From: Cruorifilaria tuberocauda
Lineage: Eukaryota; Nematoda; Chromadorea; Rhabditida; Onchocercidae
DNA: 64,000 bases
Assembly (NCBI GenBank): GCA_013365365.1
Contig: JABVXU010000020.1
Location: forward strand, 1 to 64,000
Reading direction: 5' to 3'
Shown here: positions 1 through 12,094 of the stretch, piece by piece
How positions within the stretch are numbered: position 1 is the first letter of the stretch
Layout: every line of letters starts with the position of its first letter
Made by a program: the position numbers and the translations under genes
The notes under the pieces: model-generated
What the model was told of the DNA's origin: nothing
Databases searched by the model: none
Seen by the model: the letters and a program-made list of their open reading frames with translations, nothing else

Positions 1-3000
1 TGATGATATGATATGATATATATTATTATAATATAATATGTAACACAATATAATAAAACGAAGCGTTTTAATTTAATATTATTTATAGCACTTTTTTTTC
101 AACGGCAAATAGTTAAATTAATGATGGTATCACCTATGGTATGATAACAGAAAAAATAAAAGGAATCATTCTTAACAAAAATTGAATCACTTTAACCTAT
201 AACATTTCAGATATGGACATTTAAAAATTTGCTGCTTTAAATCTTATACTACATCAAATTTCTTGTATTTTCCATTTTCTATTAGATTTAGAATTTTAAA
301 AATGATAACATTTGCTTGAAAAAATAATTTCAAATTGAAAACATAAAAGAAAAGAAAGCAATGGTTTGATACAAGCTTCATCTTATTCTTAGCTCTATGA
401 ATACATTTTTTATCGTCAGCTAATTCTAATTGTTATCATAATAAATGACGTTGTATCGATACAATAACAAGTCTTTCATATACTATGTTATTCATTCTCC
501 TACTTATTCATTAAAGTACTCTATAATTTCACTAAAAATGATCTTTGCATACATTGACAAACCAGAACAATTTCTTCGTCTTAGTAATATTCCATATCCA
601 GCATTCCATATCATTCCATCTTTTTTGTTGCAATGATAATGAAAAAAGAATTCAACTTTTACTTATTATGCTCTGACTCTTTTTTAATAACTTCTAAAGG
701 TTAATTCAGATAATTATATTCTTTGTCTCAAAAATCTATTCATGACAGCCATTTCAAGAACTGCTCCATCAAGATTTTACTTTTTTTCGCATCACTGGTC
801 AAAATAAAAGAAAATGATTTGTTGGAATAGTTGAAAGCAGGATTTCCTCAATTTCTCTTCAATTGAACGGAAAATAAAAAACTAATGAAAGATAACAAGA
901 AAGATATGATATCTATTTAGGATAATGGAAATAGTCAGTAATTTCCTGTTTTTTAAGATAAAAAAATATCGGTCTAATGGTCCCGAAGTAATTCAATTCA
1001 ACCAAATCTATGATCATAATTAATCTGAAATTCTGTTTTTGCTTGCTCACGATAAATCATCATTGATTGGTGAACATAACGATTCCCGCGCCATTAATAA
1101 AAGTATTCTTGAACTTTTCTTCTCTTTTCTTTTTCTATCAGTGATTTTTGTTCTTACAACAAAAACATACAGTTTCAAAGCAATGAATTTTTGATAATTT
1201 ATTGAATTTAAACACGATGGTATAAAGAATGAATGGATTGGCAACTTCTTTTTCTTCACTTTTTTTTTTCTTTTTGCAGTTAGAAAGCAGAAAAGACAGG
1301 AAGATGATATGATAATACAATGAGCGCAAAGTGTCACATAGAATAAGTCGAGCAAATTAACATCATGGAAAACGAGGAGAAATTAATGGAAAAAGGTGAA
1401 TCAACAAAAAAAGGCATTGCGCGAGATACCAAACCTTATTACACAAAGGTTGGTTGGCAACCCAATCAAGCAAATGAATATAAATCTAAAAAAATCCTCT
1501 CTTCAAGAAAATTTGCTTTTTCTCTATTAAATTACTACCAACAATATATTTTCATCAATACATTTCTTCAAAAATTTTCAAAGAAAAGCTAGATTTCGGA
1601 TAAATACGGCGAGTATTGACGTACAATGATTATTAATTGTACTTCTTCCTTTCAGAAGAAAAAAAACTAATTTTTTTGCAATATTAAAGTTAAAAAATAA
1701 TCCTTTAGAAAAGTCAACTTCCAAGAGAATTCATAAAACGATTTGACGAAAACTACAAATTTTCGAACAAAAAAAAAAGATTCTAACCGTAGCTGGCCTT
1801 GACAATGGATGTGACTTTGCAGTGGTGGCCAGAAAGAGTAAAAATACAAGAATATATCGCTGCAGATAATTGCAATAACGTTGATAGTAATAAAAGAAGC
1901 AGTAATATTGGCTAAATGTCTTGAGATTACTTGGCCATAGTCCGTTTTTTGGCCAGTAAAATTTGGGGCGTATTATATATGATACAGTAAAAATCCAATG
2001 ATAGTACAGTGAGGTGCACAGGGTGGTTTGATTACCAATAGAAGACCGACAAATGATATGATCCATTTCTATCAGCAGTTGAAGCATTAGTGCCAGAGAG
2101 ATAGAAAGATGGTCGATCAATCTATGAATTTTCCCCTCTTCTCTTTTTCTACCTGCTTTGTTTCAGAACTTCCGAGAGTTGCAGGTGGAGTAAGAAATTT
2201 TCAGTTTTATCTGACTCTTCAATTGTTCTTTTTTATTTCCTGATTACCTGAATAGTTTTTCTTTTTTCATCCGCTGTTTCCTCTTACCGGTAGCAAGGGC
2301 TGGAGATGAAAATGAGGGCAGTGTATGCTACTGCCTTCGAGATGCTTTCGGGATTAAAGTGACCGTGGCGCTGTTGGTACTGGCGGTAGTATTAGGAAAG
2401 GTACCCCGCATTTTCTGTGCAGGGAGCTCTCCGGTTTCCAGCACTCTGTACGACAACTTGACAGAATTTATCTCACACCCTTCTCCTTCCTCTCCTTCCC
2501 CCCGGCCCCACCCTAAGTAAAACGTCTCGTTGAACCCTTCCCTTCTCCCTTACCTTTTCACGTCTCCCCTCGGTACCCGAGAAGGACGATCATTGCAAAC
2601 ACTGACCACGCCTTCATTTAAAAAATTTTCCAACCAGGAAAAAGACTCATTCTTCCATTTTTCGTCGGCAGCATTTTAACATTAACCGTAACCGAAGTAT
2701 TCTTCCTACTCAACCAATCGGCTAATTTATAGGTATATTAACGGTCGCTCATTAGTGATAACAATGACAAATGCTTTCTACAAATGGTCAACTTATTTCA
2801 CAACCATTTCCATATGTTTCATAATATTCTTCATACAACAGGTTTTAACGAATAACGACGAAATATTAAATAATCAGTCAGCTAATCAGTTATCAAAATG
2901 CCTACACAATTTGAAAGTAATAACGGCTATCTCGAAATGGAACTCTTTGAATATGATACTGTGTGAACGTAATACTTATTGAAAATGACAATATCTGTCT

Positions 3001-6000
3001 GCAAAACTGAAAAAATTTATTTCACATACAATCAAATCATAAATTTTAAAAGACTTTTCGATATTAAGAATTATTAGTAATTATGCCCATATCATCATTA
3101 AGATTATCATTGTATATCACCGTGGCACTAGCGCAGAAGCTAAGCGAAATAAATCTAAACTATAGATGAAAATAGAGATGAATAGCGAAACACGCAAACA
3201 GATAATTATTTTGCAAAATTCATAAATGACGCATAAAACTGTGACATTAATTTCGATAATAATGGTGCAAAGTTCATTATAAAAACATAGTTTAAATAGT
3301 GAAAACTTTCAATGAAAATGCATTTATGACAATAAAAAGGAAGAAGAGGAGTGCGAGGGTTTAGAGGCGAATGAATTTATAAGTTATTTCTTTCCGGTCA
3401 GGAATTTTATGAAAGAGAAGTAGGAAAATAAGAGAATGAATGGACTAGGAGGAACGAGGAAAATATGCATTTTGCCAATTTTTTAATATTATTGTTTTTG
3501 GTTTTGAATCACAAAATTGAATTAAACATTAAGTATACACAGGAAAGGCTTAGATATGACGTAGAAAGCCTTGAATTTAATTTCAAGTTGTGAATTAACA
3601 TTCTTTCTATAGAACGTACAATACGGTGAAATCAATACTTCCATTAAATTTTGTTTATAACCAATACTATCTAGAGATTTAATGCTGTCATTTCTTAAGA
3701 AATCGCGAAAATATTTTCTAGGATTCTGATTTTCGATTTCATTTTAATTGAATATGGAATCGTATAAAGAAAAAAAATCATATTTAGTACTCCGAACAGC
3801 TGTCAATTGATTCCTCTAAAAACTCCTCTATCCAATAAAAATCTACATTTACAACAATCATAAACAATTTTAGAGCAATTGAATATTTTGAAAGAAAGAG
3901 AGAAAAAAATTAGAAAGAAGACAGCTTAAAACATTTCATTCTCTACTTCGTCATTCTAATCCAATTGATAGATTGATATTATTATTTTTATTTTATGAAG
4001 TTATGGTTAAGTGTAATAAATGCTTAATGCATGAAATTTATCATTTTTATCATTCCATAATTACGAAAAAATGAAGAAGAAAATCTCGGAATTAAGCATC
4101 ATTTTAAATTGCAGAGAAGCAGAAGGAAAGGTTCTACTGAAAAATGCTTCTCATTAGAAGCTTGCATACATTTGTGACAGTTAAAGCATTCAAGCCTGAT
4201 TAACTCTTTAATTTAATTACTTCGCATCAGTATTTGGATAAAAAATAAAATTCAAAAATTCTATTAATAGCAATAGCCGCAGAATGGCATGGCGCAGGGG
4301 TTGCGTTCTAGTTTCATAAATAAACGATCGGTGGATCGAGGCCTATTTGTTGCTACGAATTGAATTTCTGCTTGACATGAATGAATGAAGGGACAGGACT
4401 CTTCACATTTCGGCATTCATTATTGCAATAATTTAGTCAATCTTTAGAAGTGAGGGAAGTTACTTTTAAAGACAAAAACTTTGAATACAACTAAAATTAA
4501 AATCAGTAAAGTAAGAAGCCGTTTTTATATCATTATAGATTTTCCGCGCTTTGCAATTTAGTAATTTTTATGTAACAAATATCCGGAGATTGGGTGAGAA
4601 CAAAAAAACTTGGCATTAGCTCTCCAATATTTATTGCTTTTTTTCAGATGGAAAAATAGGATTTTACTATTTGATGTGTACCATATTGGATCGAATTTCA
4701 ATAGCATTTCGAATTCTTTCATTGATCATTTTCTATTTATTGAGAACTGAAAGATTGTAGGAAAGATGTTTCTAATAGGCAAAAGAATTTTAAAATTACG
4801 ACGTGTTTTTTCGTACAGTGTTGATAAAAATTCAATTCAATTTGCCATTTAAATTTAAATCGTTCATTTCTTTCTTAATGTTCTGTTCAAGAAAGTGTTT
4901 TCGCAAATTTTACGTGTTTCGACGGACGACATAAACGAATAAGAACGAGTGTGTAACTTGTTATTAATCATTTTGTGTAACATTTTCGATGCAGACAGCT
5001 CGCTTACGATATCATCATTTCATAAATTGTGCAATTAAAACCACGAGGTTTTAATTAAAATTCATGGGTCAAATTCTTGCGAAAGCTTTAATATGTGCTA
5101 ACGCTCGTATGGTTTGTTAAAATTTGCGATCTTTCATGTCTAACTCAAATTTCATAAGTAATAAAACAGTTAACTTTTGGAATATGTGTAAATATATTTT
5201 GCATAAATTTTAAGGAAACAGCATGGTGCACGAAAAGATAATATGTCCATTATTAGAAATAAGAACAATAAAGTGATAAGAAGAAACTGATAACATGGAA
5301 AACGTGAGCTGAACAAATATTCACGAACGATGAGCGCATGAATAGATAATACGCGCGTCATTAATTTTTTTACAATAATTTTGGAATATAGCGAGCCTTT
5401 GAGTTCAAGCTTTTTTTCTTTTGGACCAATAAATTAGTATGAAACAAAGAAATTTCAGACCACACTCAATCTGCGTTCTAAGCTCATCAAAGTTGTCAAT
5501 CTGAGCCTTCCTAATAAATAATTTTCTTATGAAGAGCTAATAGAGGGATGATGAGGAAGGAACATTTTTTAGATGGACAATATTATGATACTCGTTGCAA
5601 TCACACAAATTTGCCTAACTAATTTTTGGCTTGCTATTCCTTAATGATACATAAACACAACTGATTATGAGCAAAATTAGTGCTTATCAAATAGTTTATA
5701 TGTTTTGAATTCAATCAAATCACCCAAAAGATTAGCTTATTTATTCGTATGAAAATGAGAATAATTCCTTTCCAATTTTCTATTCTTTACATTATTATTT
5801 AGTAAATTTTAACTTTTAGAATTACATGTCTTTTATTTGCAATTTAGTCGGCAGAACTATTTTTGAACACAACTAACACTGTGCTGAAATATATTCAGAA
5901 TCGCTGACAAATGCTATTCATTTTCTGAAAAATAAAAAACTGAACAAAAAACATCTGGAAAAGAAGAATGAGAAGCTTTAAGTTAAGAAAAAGAAATTAA

Positions 6001-7615
6001 TTCACTAAAAAATTGATACATATGGAGGATAGAATGAAACTGGATTGAATGGCTCGATTTAATCTATGATGACATTTTCATTAGCATCAACAGTACTCTA
6101 CAACAGTACACTCTACAAAACTCTACAAAAGCCATATCAGAAAATCTTCAGAGGTCAATCGAATTCAGATTGGAAGCAAAAATAGTATGGATGGTGTAAA
6201 ATTTTAGATAAATCGCAAAATAAAAGAAAATCCAAAAAGCAAGCATTCAGAGGAAATATTATTATGAATTATTGAAGAACAATTAGAATTATAAAAAATC
6301 CAATAAAAAAAAAAGAATATGGGACAAAAAATAAAGGTGACATAATGGAAGGATAGAAGAAGAGCCAAAAGTGGGAAAAATAAGGATGAAAAGAAAAAAA
6401 GAAAGATCAATTCCTCATTTCCAATTCATTATAGCAAAACATATACTATGCTTATTGTATAAATGTGTAAAGTTTGGTACAGCATATTGATCGAAATCTT
6501 AGAGGTATCCAAACTTGCTATTAACTCAATTATCTGCAAATAACAGTTGACAGCATACGATCAATCTCATAGATCAGAGCAGCTTGTTGGTAGCTATTTC
6601 AGCCGTCATTTTAATACCAGAAACTTTTATTTAACGAACAAATAATTCCAAGCATTATCGAACGGACGCAAATTTCGATATAGCATATATGACCCTCAAT
6701 ATATCATCCACATATGAACACATGTGAAGAAAGCATTGATGCTGAAAAATTATAGCATTAGCTGAAAGTCTATATGCCTCTATCTCTAATCCATCAATGA
6801 AACTGAACCGGAAATAGGAACGACTTTCTGATCAACTATGAAAACTTCACATCCTGAAGTTATTTGCTAAACATAATTTGAATTATCGATATTAAATTGC
6901 TTGTAACTATAATACATGGTATCTTCTTTCAATCATTTGATATCATATCTATATTTTTTAGTGGTTTTGCCATTTTCGTATAACAAATCAATTTAAATCG
7001 TTTATTTTTTTTCTTTCTGTATTCAATGATATTAAACAAGCCAAGATACTAGGTAAATTTACAAAAAATTACTGAACTGTTTCTCTACAAACTTTGATAA
7101 CTGACGAAGCTAGTGATCTTGTAAAGCGGGATATTTTATATATATAATAAGAAAAAATAAAGAACAAGGAAATTATGAAACTAATTGCCTGCAAAACACA
7201 GTGTTAATGTTAGAGATATAGAGTCACAAACAGGAGCTAATAACAGTCTAAAAAAATTTAACGCAATCTTTCAAACAAAATTTGAAATCCACAAGTCAAA
7301 TTAATATACACTATATAGAGTAAAGTTCAAACGACTTTGAATAGAAAAAATAGTTATGCCAAAAAACCTTCCGTGGGTCAACAGCTAATCCAGCTCATTT
7401 TTTTATCATGAAGTGCATTCATTCTTATAACATCAACTGAACGTCAATATACAATCTATAAGAAATTCATTTCTATGAATGAAAGACGTAAGATTTCGAT
7501 ACTCAAAATCAGAATCCGAAATGCTGAATAACGATCACTCTCTATTTTATTCACCGATAGTAAAAGCTTTGTAATGATAAAAAATCCACACAAACACTTT
7601 TTAAAACAAAGCCTT
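1..7615. other. Long AT-rich intergenic region without a supported gene
   Basis: No reading frame here shows a recognisable domain, a convincing exon series or balanced codon use. Candidate frames are short and made of low-complexity F/Y/K/I/N residues, as expected from AT-rich noise. The first 60 bases are a degenerate ATATG/TATAA microsatellite. The only compositional outlier is a GC-rich island near 2280-2600, listed separately. A smaller, slightly GC-richer patch lies at about 4270-4350. The 3' end of the dynamitin gene borders the region on the right. It may hold regulatory DNA or untranslated exons of a gene further left. Confidence 0.6.
2280..2600. other. GC-rich, pyrimidine-rich island
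   Basis: About 320 bases are visibly GC-richer than the surrounding DNA. The second half (about 2480-2575) is a polypyrimidine tract made of repeated CTTCTCC/CCTTCC units. The plus strand is stop-free from 2215 to 2520 (about 102 codons) but has no ATG in that frame. The frame encodes a hydrophobic run, VTVALLVLAVVLG. A possible acceptor (CCGGTAG at about 2287-2293) and donor (AAAG/GTACC at about 2400) would bracket an exon of about 108 bases. It could be a promoter or an isolated exon. I recognise no protein family. Confidence 0.35.
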
Positions 7616-10231
7616 CTAGGAATTTAATTTAGTGATTCGTTCTTCCAGCCTAATGATATCACCACCAAGTTTCTCTAAAGCTGCGTGCGTTTGTTGACGG
7701 AAATCAAACAACATCATTTCTTCTCTTTCCATCGTTTTGGCTAACTGTGAACGGATACCCGTCAACTGACTTAATTTTTTACTGAACTGCTCCGCTAAAA
7801 ATTTACTAAGCCTTAATAAAAAAAATTCATATTTTTAGCATAATAATTATTTCAATATTTCTTGTCCATCTAACTTCATTACTGAAAATTTGGATTCTAT
7901 AAGTTATTTTCTCTTTTATCTATCACAACTAAAACAGTTCTCATATAATTCATCGATCGTGGAAAAGCTTACTCCAAAACTTTAACGAAATTATTACCTT
8001 GTTCATGAAGTTTTCTTAAATCATACATTCTTTTAACTGCGGAAGATAAGCCAGTGCAAGCTACATCCCATCGACTCATCATCTCATATAGCTTATCAAC
8101 TTTTTCCTCGAACTCCGAATTACCTTTTTCCTTCTTTTTTTCTTCCACCTGCAAACTTGCAGCAGGTCCCGTGAAAATAAAAGTTCAACAAAAGAGATAG
8201 AGTTTCGATACGATCAATTGCTAATTTCTACTCGATTATGGAGAATGCAGCTTAAGCTGTCAAAGTCCATTTTACCTTAATTACATTTTTGCAACATGTT
8301 CTGAAAATTTTTTAGTGCACGTGAAGAATATTTCATGAAAATGAAATATTCTGCACGTGCACTAAAAAAATATTATAGTAGGAAAGCAACATCAAAAAAT
8401 TGTCTTAGAAATAATACACCTACAACAGTATGAAATAAAAGAATACTTGCTGTAGTTTAGAAAGAAGCTGTGTGATACGTGAATGAAGACCATCAACATG
8501 AGCAGGATGCAACAACTGTACGCGCATACGTAAGTCTTCAACTGCTTCGGCAATTGGAATTTTGCAGATTTTCATGTATTCATCACAGCCAGCACCAACA
8601 CCATCAATCATCTGCTCCAGACGGTTGATTCGATTCTCCAAAACTGCGAGACGCACGTTCACAACGTTACTTTCGTTGAAAAGGGTTGCATCTTTTGTTT
8701 TGTTATCTCTGCAAATTTTCCGCGATAAAATCAATTAAGTCGAAGATTTTTACTTCCATTCTCCAGCTCTCTAATTGAGGCTTCGTTTATATATTTACAC
8801 AAACATTAGACTGCAAATTCTATAAAAGGATGACATTTAAATTACCTAACTTATTTAGAGATCTAATTTGTTCGCTGTCTCCACCAAGTATAACTAATAT
8901 AACGTGGAAAAGATCTGAACTTTCAAGTAATAATAATTAAAACTGTTAACAGTAAAAGATAAGAGTTTTTAGAACTTCGAGTTTTTCAATTTGCGTTAAA
9001 TGACTTACTTCTTTTCACTTTGAATGCAAGTCGTAATGCTATCTTTATTGATTTGCAAAGCTTTCAGCGTCTCCAACATAGCAATCAAATCTTCTTCATT
9101 AACAACACATGCGTCTGGTTTTTCGGATATTTTCTAAAAAGGAAAAAACAAAATATCCTTAAATTTAATTATATCGTACAGAACTGTAGTCTGGAAAAAC
9201 AGAGGTTATTATTGTTTCATTATAAAATTGATACTTTTGGTTAATATCGCTATTAAAACAGCTGAAGAACAACATAAGAAAGGTTTCAAATGTTCGATAT
9301 TATTCAAGACGCTGCCATACTTAATGTTAAAAACAAAAACCAGTGATCATACCAAACCTGCGCTTGTACTGCTTCTGCCAGATCATTTAGTTCACAGTTT
9401 AAGCGAGTAAACTTCTGCTCCAGCGTTTCTATTTCATCTGCGTAAGGTCCAACGACTTCAAGTACATACGAACCACTACCATACCCACAGCGCCTTCTGC
9501 GCGCAATAGAATCCGAAAAATCTATATAGATATACTAGGCTAGAGAATATCAATTTTCGCAGCCCAAGAAGATACTTGTATATTGAGAAATCCGAGCAAG
9601 TATTTGCTGTTAGTGAATTCTACGGATGAACTAATAAGAAACGAGCACAGCAATAATTCGCTTCGTGCAATTAAAAAATGGTTAAATTTAATACCGAGAG
9701 TTAAATAAATGATAGGTAGATGAAGTGAGAATCAAAAAAGTACTCACCGACATTTTCTGTGCTCAATAATCGACCTTTAAAACGTTTCAGAGCGCTATCA
9801 ACGTCGATGTGTATACGCTCTACTTCTGAAACATAATAAATTGAGAAAATTTTAGTTCAGAAACACATTACTCATTTCAATAAGTGGATGAAATGCGAAT
9901 GTGTTTGCGTTGTAAAAGCGCTTTATATGTCAAAGAGAAGTTTTACATACGCTATATCAAGCCGTTAAAAAAGATTTTGGTTGCAAAATCTCAATCATAA
10001 GCTATTGTTCTTTCACAAAAGTAAATTTCGTTCGCAGGCTATCCTCGACAACGAATTAATAGTCTGTGTAATTTATTACAAACAGCAGTAAAAATTCGGG
10101 ATTATGAAAATTTAGCTCTAATGGAAAAAAATGAAATGACCTTCCGATTCAGTGATCTCATCTTCAATCATTTGTTGATCATCCTCCGGTAAATCTTCTG
10201 TCTCATAAACATCTTCTTTTCGCAATGACAT
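7616..10231 (-). CDS. dnc-2: Dynactin subunit 2 (dynamitin, p50)
   Basis: Dynamitin is the shoulder subunit of dynactin, linking the p150 arm to the Arp1 filament. The complex activates cytoplasmic dynein for vesicle transport and spindle work. Seven exons can be read: about 10231-10139, 9826-9748, 9522-9358, 9135-9012, 8711-8450, 8150-7971 and 7800-7616. The protein opens with MSLRKEDVYETEDLPEDDQQ, the conserved acidic N-terminus of the family. The middle and C-terminal exons are rich in E, K and L heptads (for example the stretch around ENRINRLEQMIDGV), which fits the coiled-coil body. The last exon ends EERITKLNS and a TAG stop. The start codon was chosen because the conserved family N-terminus begins there. 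The gene is divergent from the GalNAc-transferase. The fifth intron contains a strong hairpin. Confidence 0.9.
8309..8370. repeat. Near-perfect 29-bp inverted repeat inside a dnc-2 intron
   Basis: The left arm 8309-8337 and right arm 8342-8370 are reverse complements with a single mismatch and a 4-base loop (GAAA). The arms contain AGTGCACGTG and AATATTTCAT. The hairpin lies in the intron between dynamitin exons five and six. It could be a miniature foldback element or a structured RNA. The very small loop argues against a canonical microRNA precursor. Confidence 0.75.
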
Positions 10232-12094
10232 TTTTTCCAATATTATCTGAATATATTACCCTGAAAGAGAAGCTATGTAAGCATCCATTAAGGAATCACA
10301 CATCTTATGCAGAAATTACAGGTCAATAAGCGAATAGAGCAGGTCTGCATGAGTCATACACGCACTTAGAAGAATAAATAGGCAGATATATCTACGAAAG
10401 TAGTAATCCTAGCAATATAACCCGCTATATCTTCCCAGGAAATCGCATCTTCCGATGAAATTCCTCACACCACTTTGCAAACCATAACAATTGTCCGGCT
10501 AGAAAGCAGAAACAACAAGCGCTTGGAACAAACATAACGTCTACATGGCCCTTGCTAGTGAGACGAACAGTTTGCATGAGATGGACTGACTCTCAGACCG
10601 GTCAAGGGGACGCGTTCCACACGTTGATGGTAGCTGTCCACCCATTTTGCAAACTAATCTGAAATGGGTGTTAAGTTAGAAGATTGAAGAAGTATCAGTA
10701 CTTTCTTCCTCCTCTCGTTTGAAGGTAACGTTTGATGAGAGTTTTGAAGAGCAAATAAGGGGAAAAAAATAACATCAGAGCGCTAGGGAATCTCCTTTCT
10801 TTGACGATCACAAATCTCGTTCATTTTAACATTGATTTACAATGCTTTCTGAAATTTTTATTTTCTGTCAAGAATCAGTCATGTTTCACTCACTATTATT
10901 ATAAATTCTATTAACTTCACTGTAATCATTGGCACTAAACAAGTCTGCTCAGTTTATAGATAACAGATTTCATAATTAAATCATTCAAATGCTCAACGGT
11001 AATTTACTTCCTGCTGTATACATATCTTTTCATTTTGTATGCAGTCCACTTCGAATGGATTTTATCTAAGATTTTATTCATCTGTTTTATCCAATATCGT
11101 CTTATCCAATACTTCTTGTATTTCTATCTGCAATAATATAAACGAGTTATAATAAAGTTCTGGGGAGGAAAAATGAAATGTAGAAAGTGCTGTGTTTAAT
11201 TTCAGATTTGAATACATTTTGATACATATTGAAATTTGTCTTTTAATTAGCTAGTACAAATCAAAGAGCATTGCAGATTCAATGAGCTAAAATATTTTAA
11301 TTTTCAGATGATTAGAAACTACTGCTTTTTTTAGTATACAAAGCGTGAATACGTAAATACTGAGGATTAAAAGAAAGTGCTTAAAATTTTATACAAAGTA
11401 ATACAAGGAAGTTCATTAACTAGTGGCTATTCGTTTGATCAGTCTAGCGAATAGAATTTCATATTTTTTTTCATCTGAAAAATGAAAGGACCATTCTTGT
11501 ACAGCCTTCTCATTACACATCATCTTTCTTCTACCAAAAGAGCATTATGGAGTTTATTCCCTCTTCTTCTTTTAATTAACGATTCTAACTCTATTCCATC
11601 CTCGAATCTAGCACTGCCTCACTTTGATTGCAGTACTATCTTTCATATACTTTAATTGTTTAATTATCTCCTTTTCTCTCCTAATCTTTTGAATACGATG
11701 AGTAAAATGATTGACTTGAAATAAAAAGTGATAAAGATAGCAAGAACAGGGCCATTTCGTCTCTTTCTTTAATGATTAATTAATTTTTTGATAACACAAA
11801 ACTTATTACGAAAATGATAATTTAATTTTATATTTTACTGTTATTCTAAACTTTTGATTTCAATATGCAATCTAGTTTTCTAAAGTGTTTCGTGTTTCCT
11901 TATCGTCAACTTTGTTAATAAGACATCTAATTTTGTTGCTGCCTAAATATAGCATTTGCTACCTTTTTAACGGCAGAATTCATTTCAGGTAAAAAACGGC
12001 GGTTATTGGCATTTCAGTAAGTAAAGAACGGCTGTTGTATCTTTGGGGATTGCAGCTTATCCATCGATTGATTGGTGTAATATTCAATAGTGAC
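10232..12094. promoter_or_regulatory. Divergent intergenic region between dnc-2 and gly-5
   Basis: The 1.86 kb between two divergently transcribed start codons must hold both promoters. A patch at about 10540-10640 is GC-richer than the flanks. It is followed by a short inverted repeat with arms CCCATTT and AAATGGG at about 10641-10670. The sequence just before the gly-5 start contains TTTCAG at about 11984-11989 and again near 12012-12017, either of which could be a spliced-leader acceptor. No coding exon was recognised. Confidence 0.45.

Noticed and set aside
1731..2120. Minus-strand frame of 129 codons
   Set aside because: Composition is F/Y/I/L-rich noise with no family resemblance and no exon partners.
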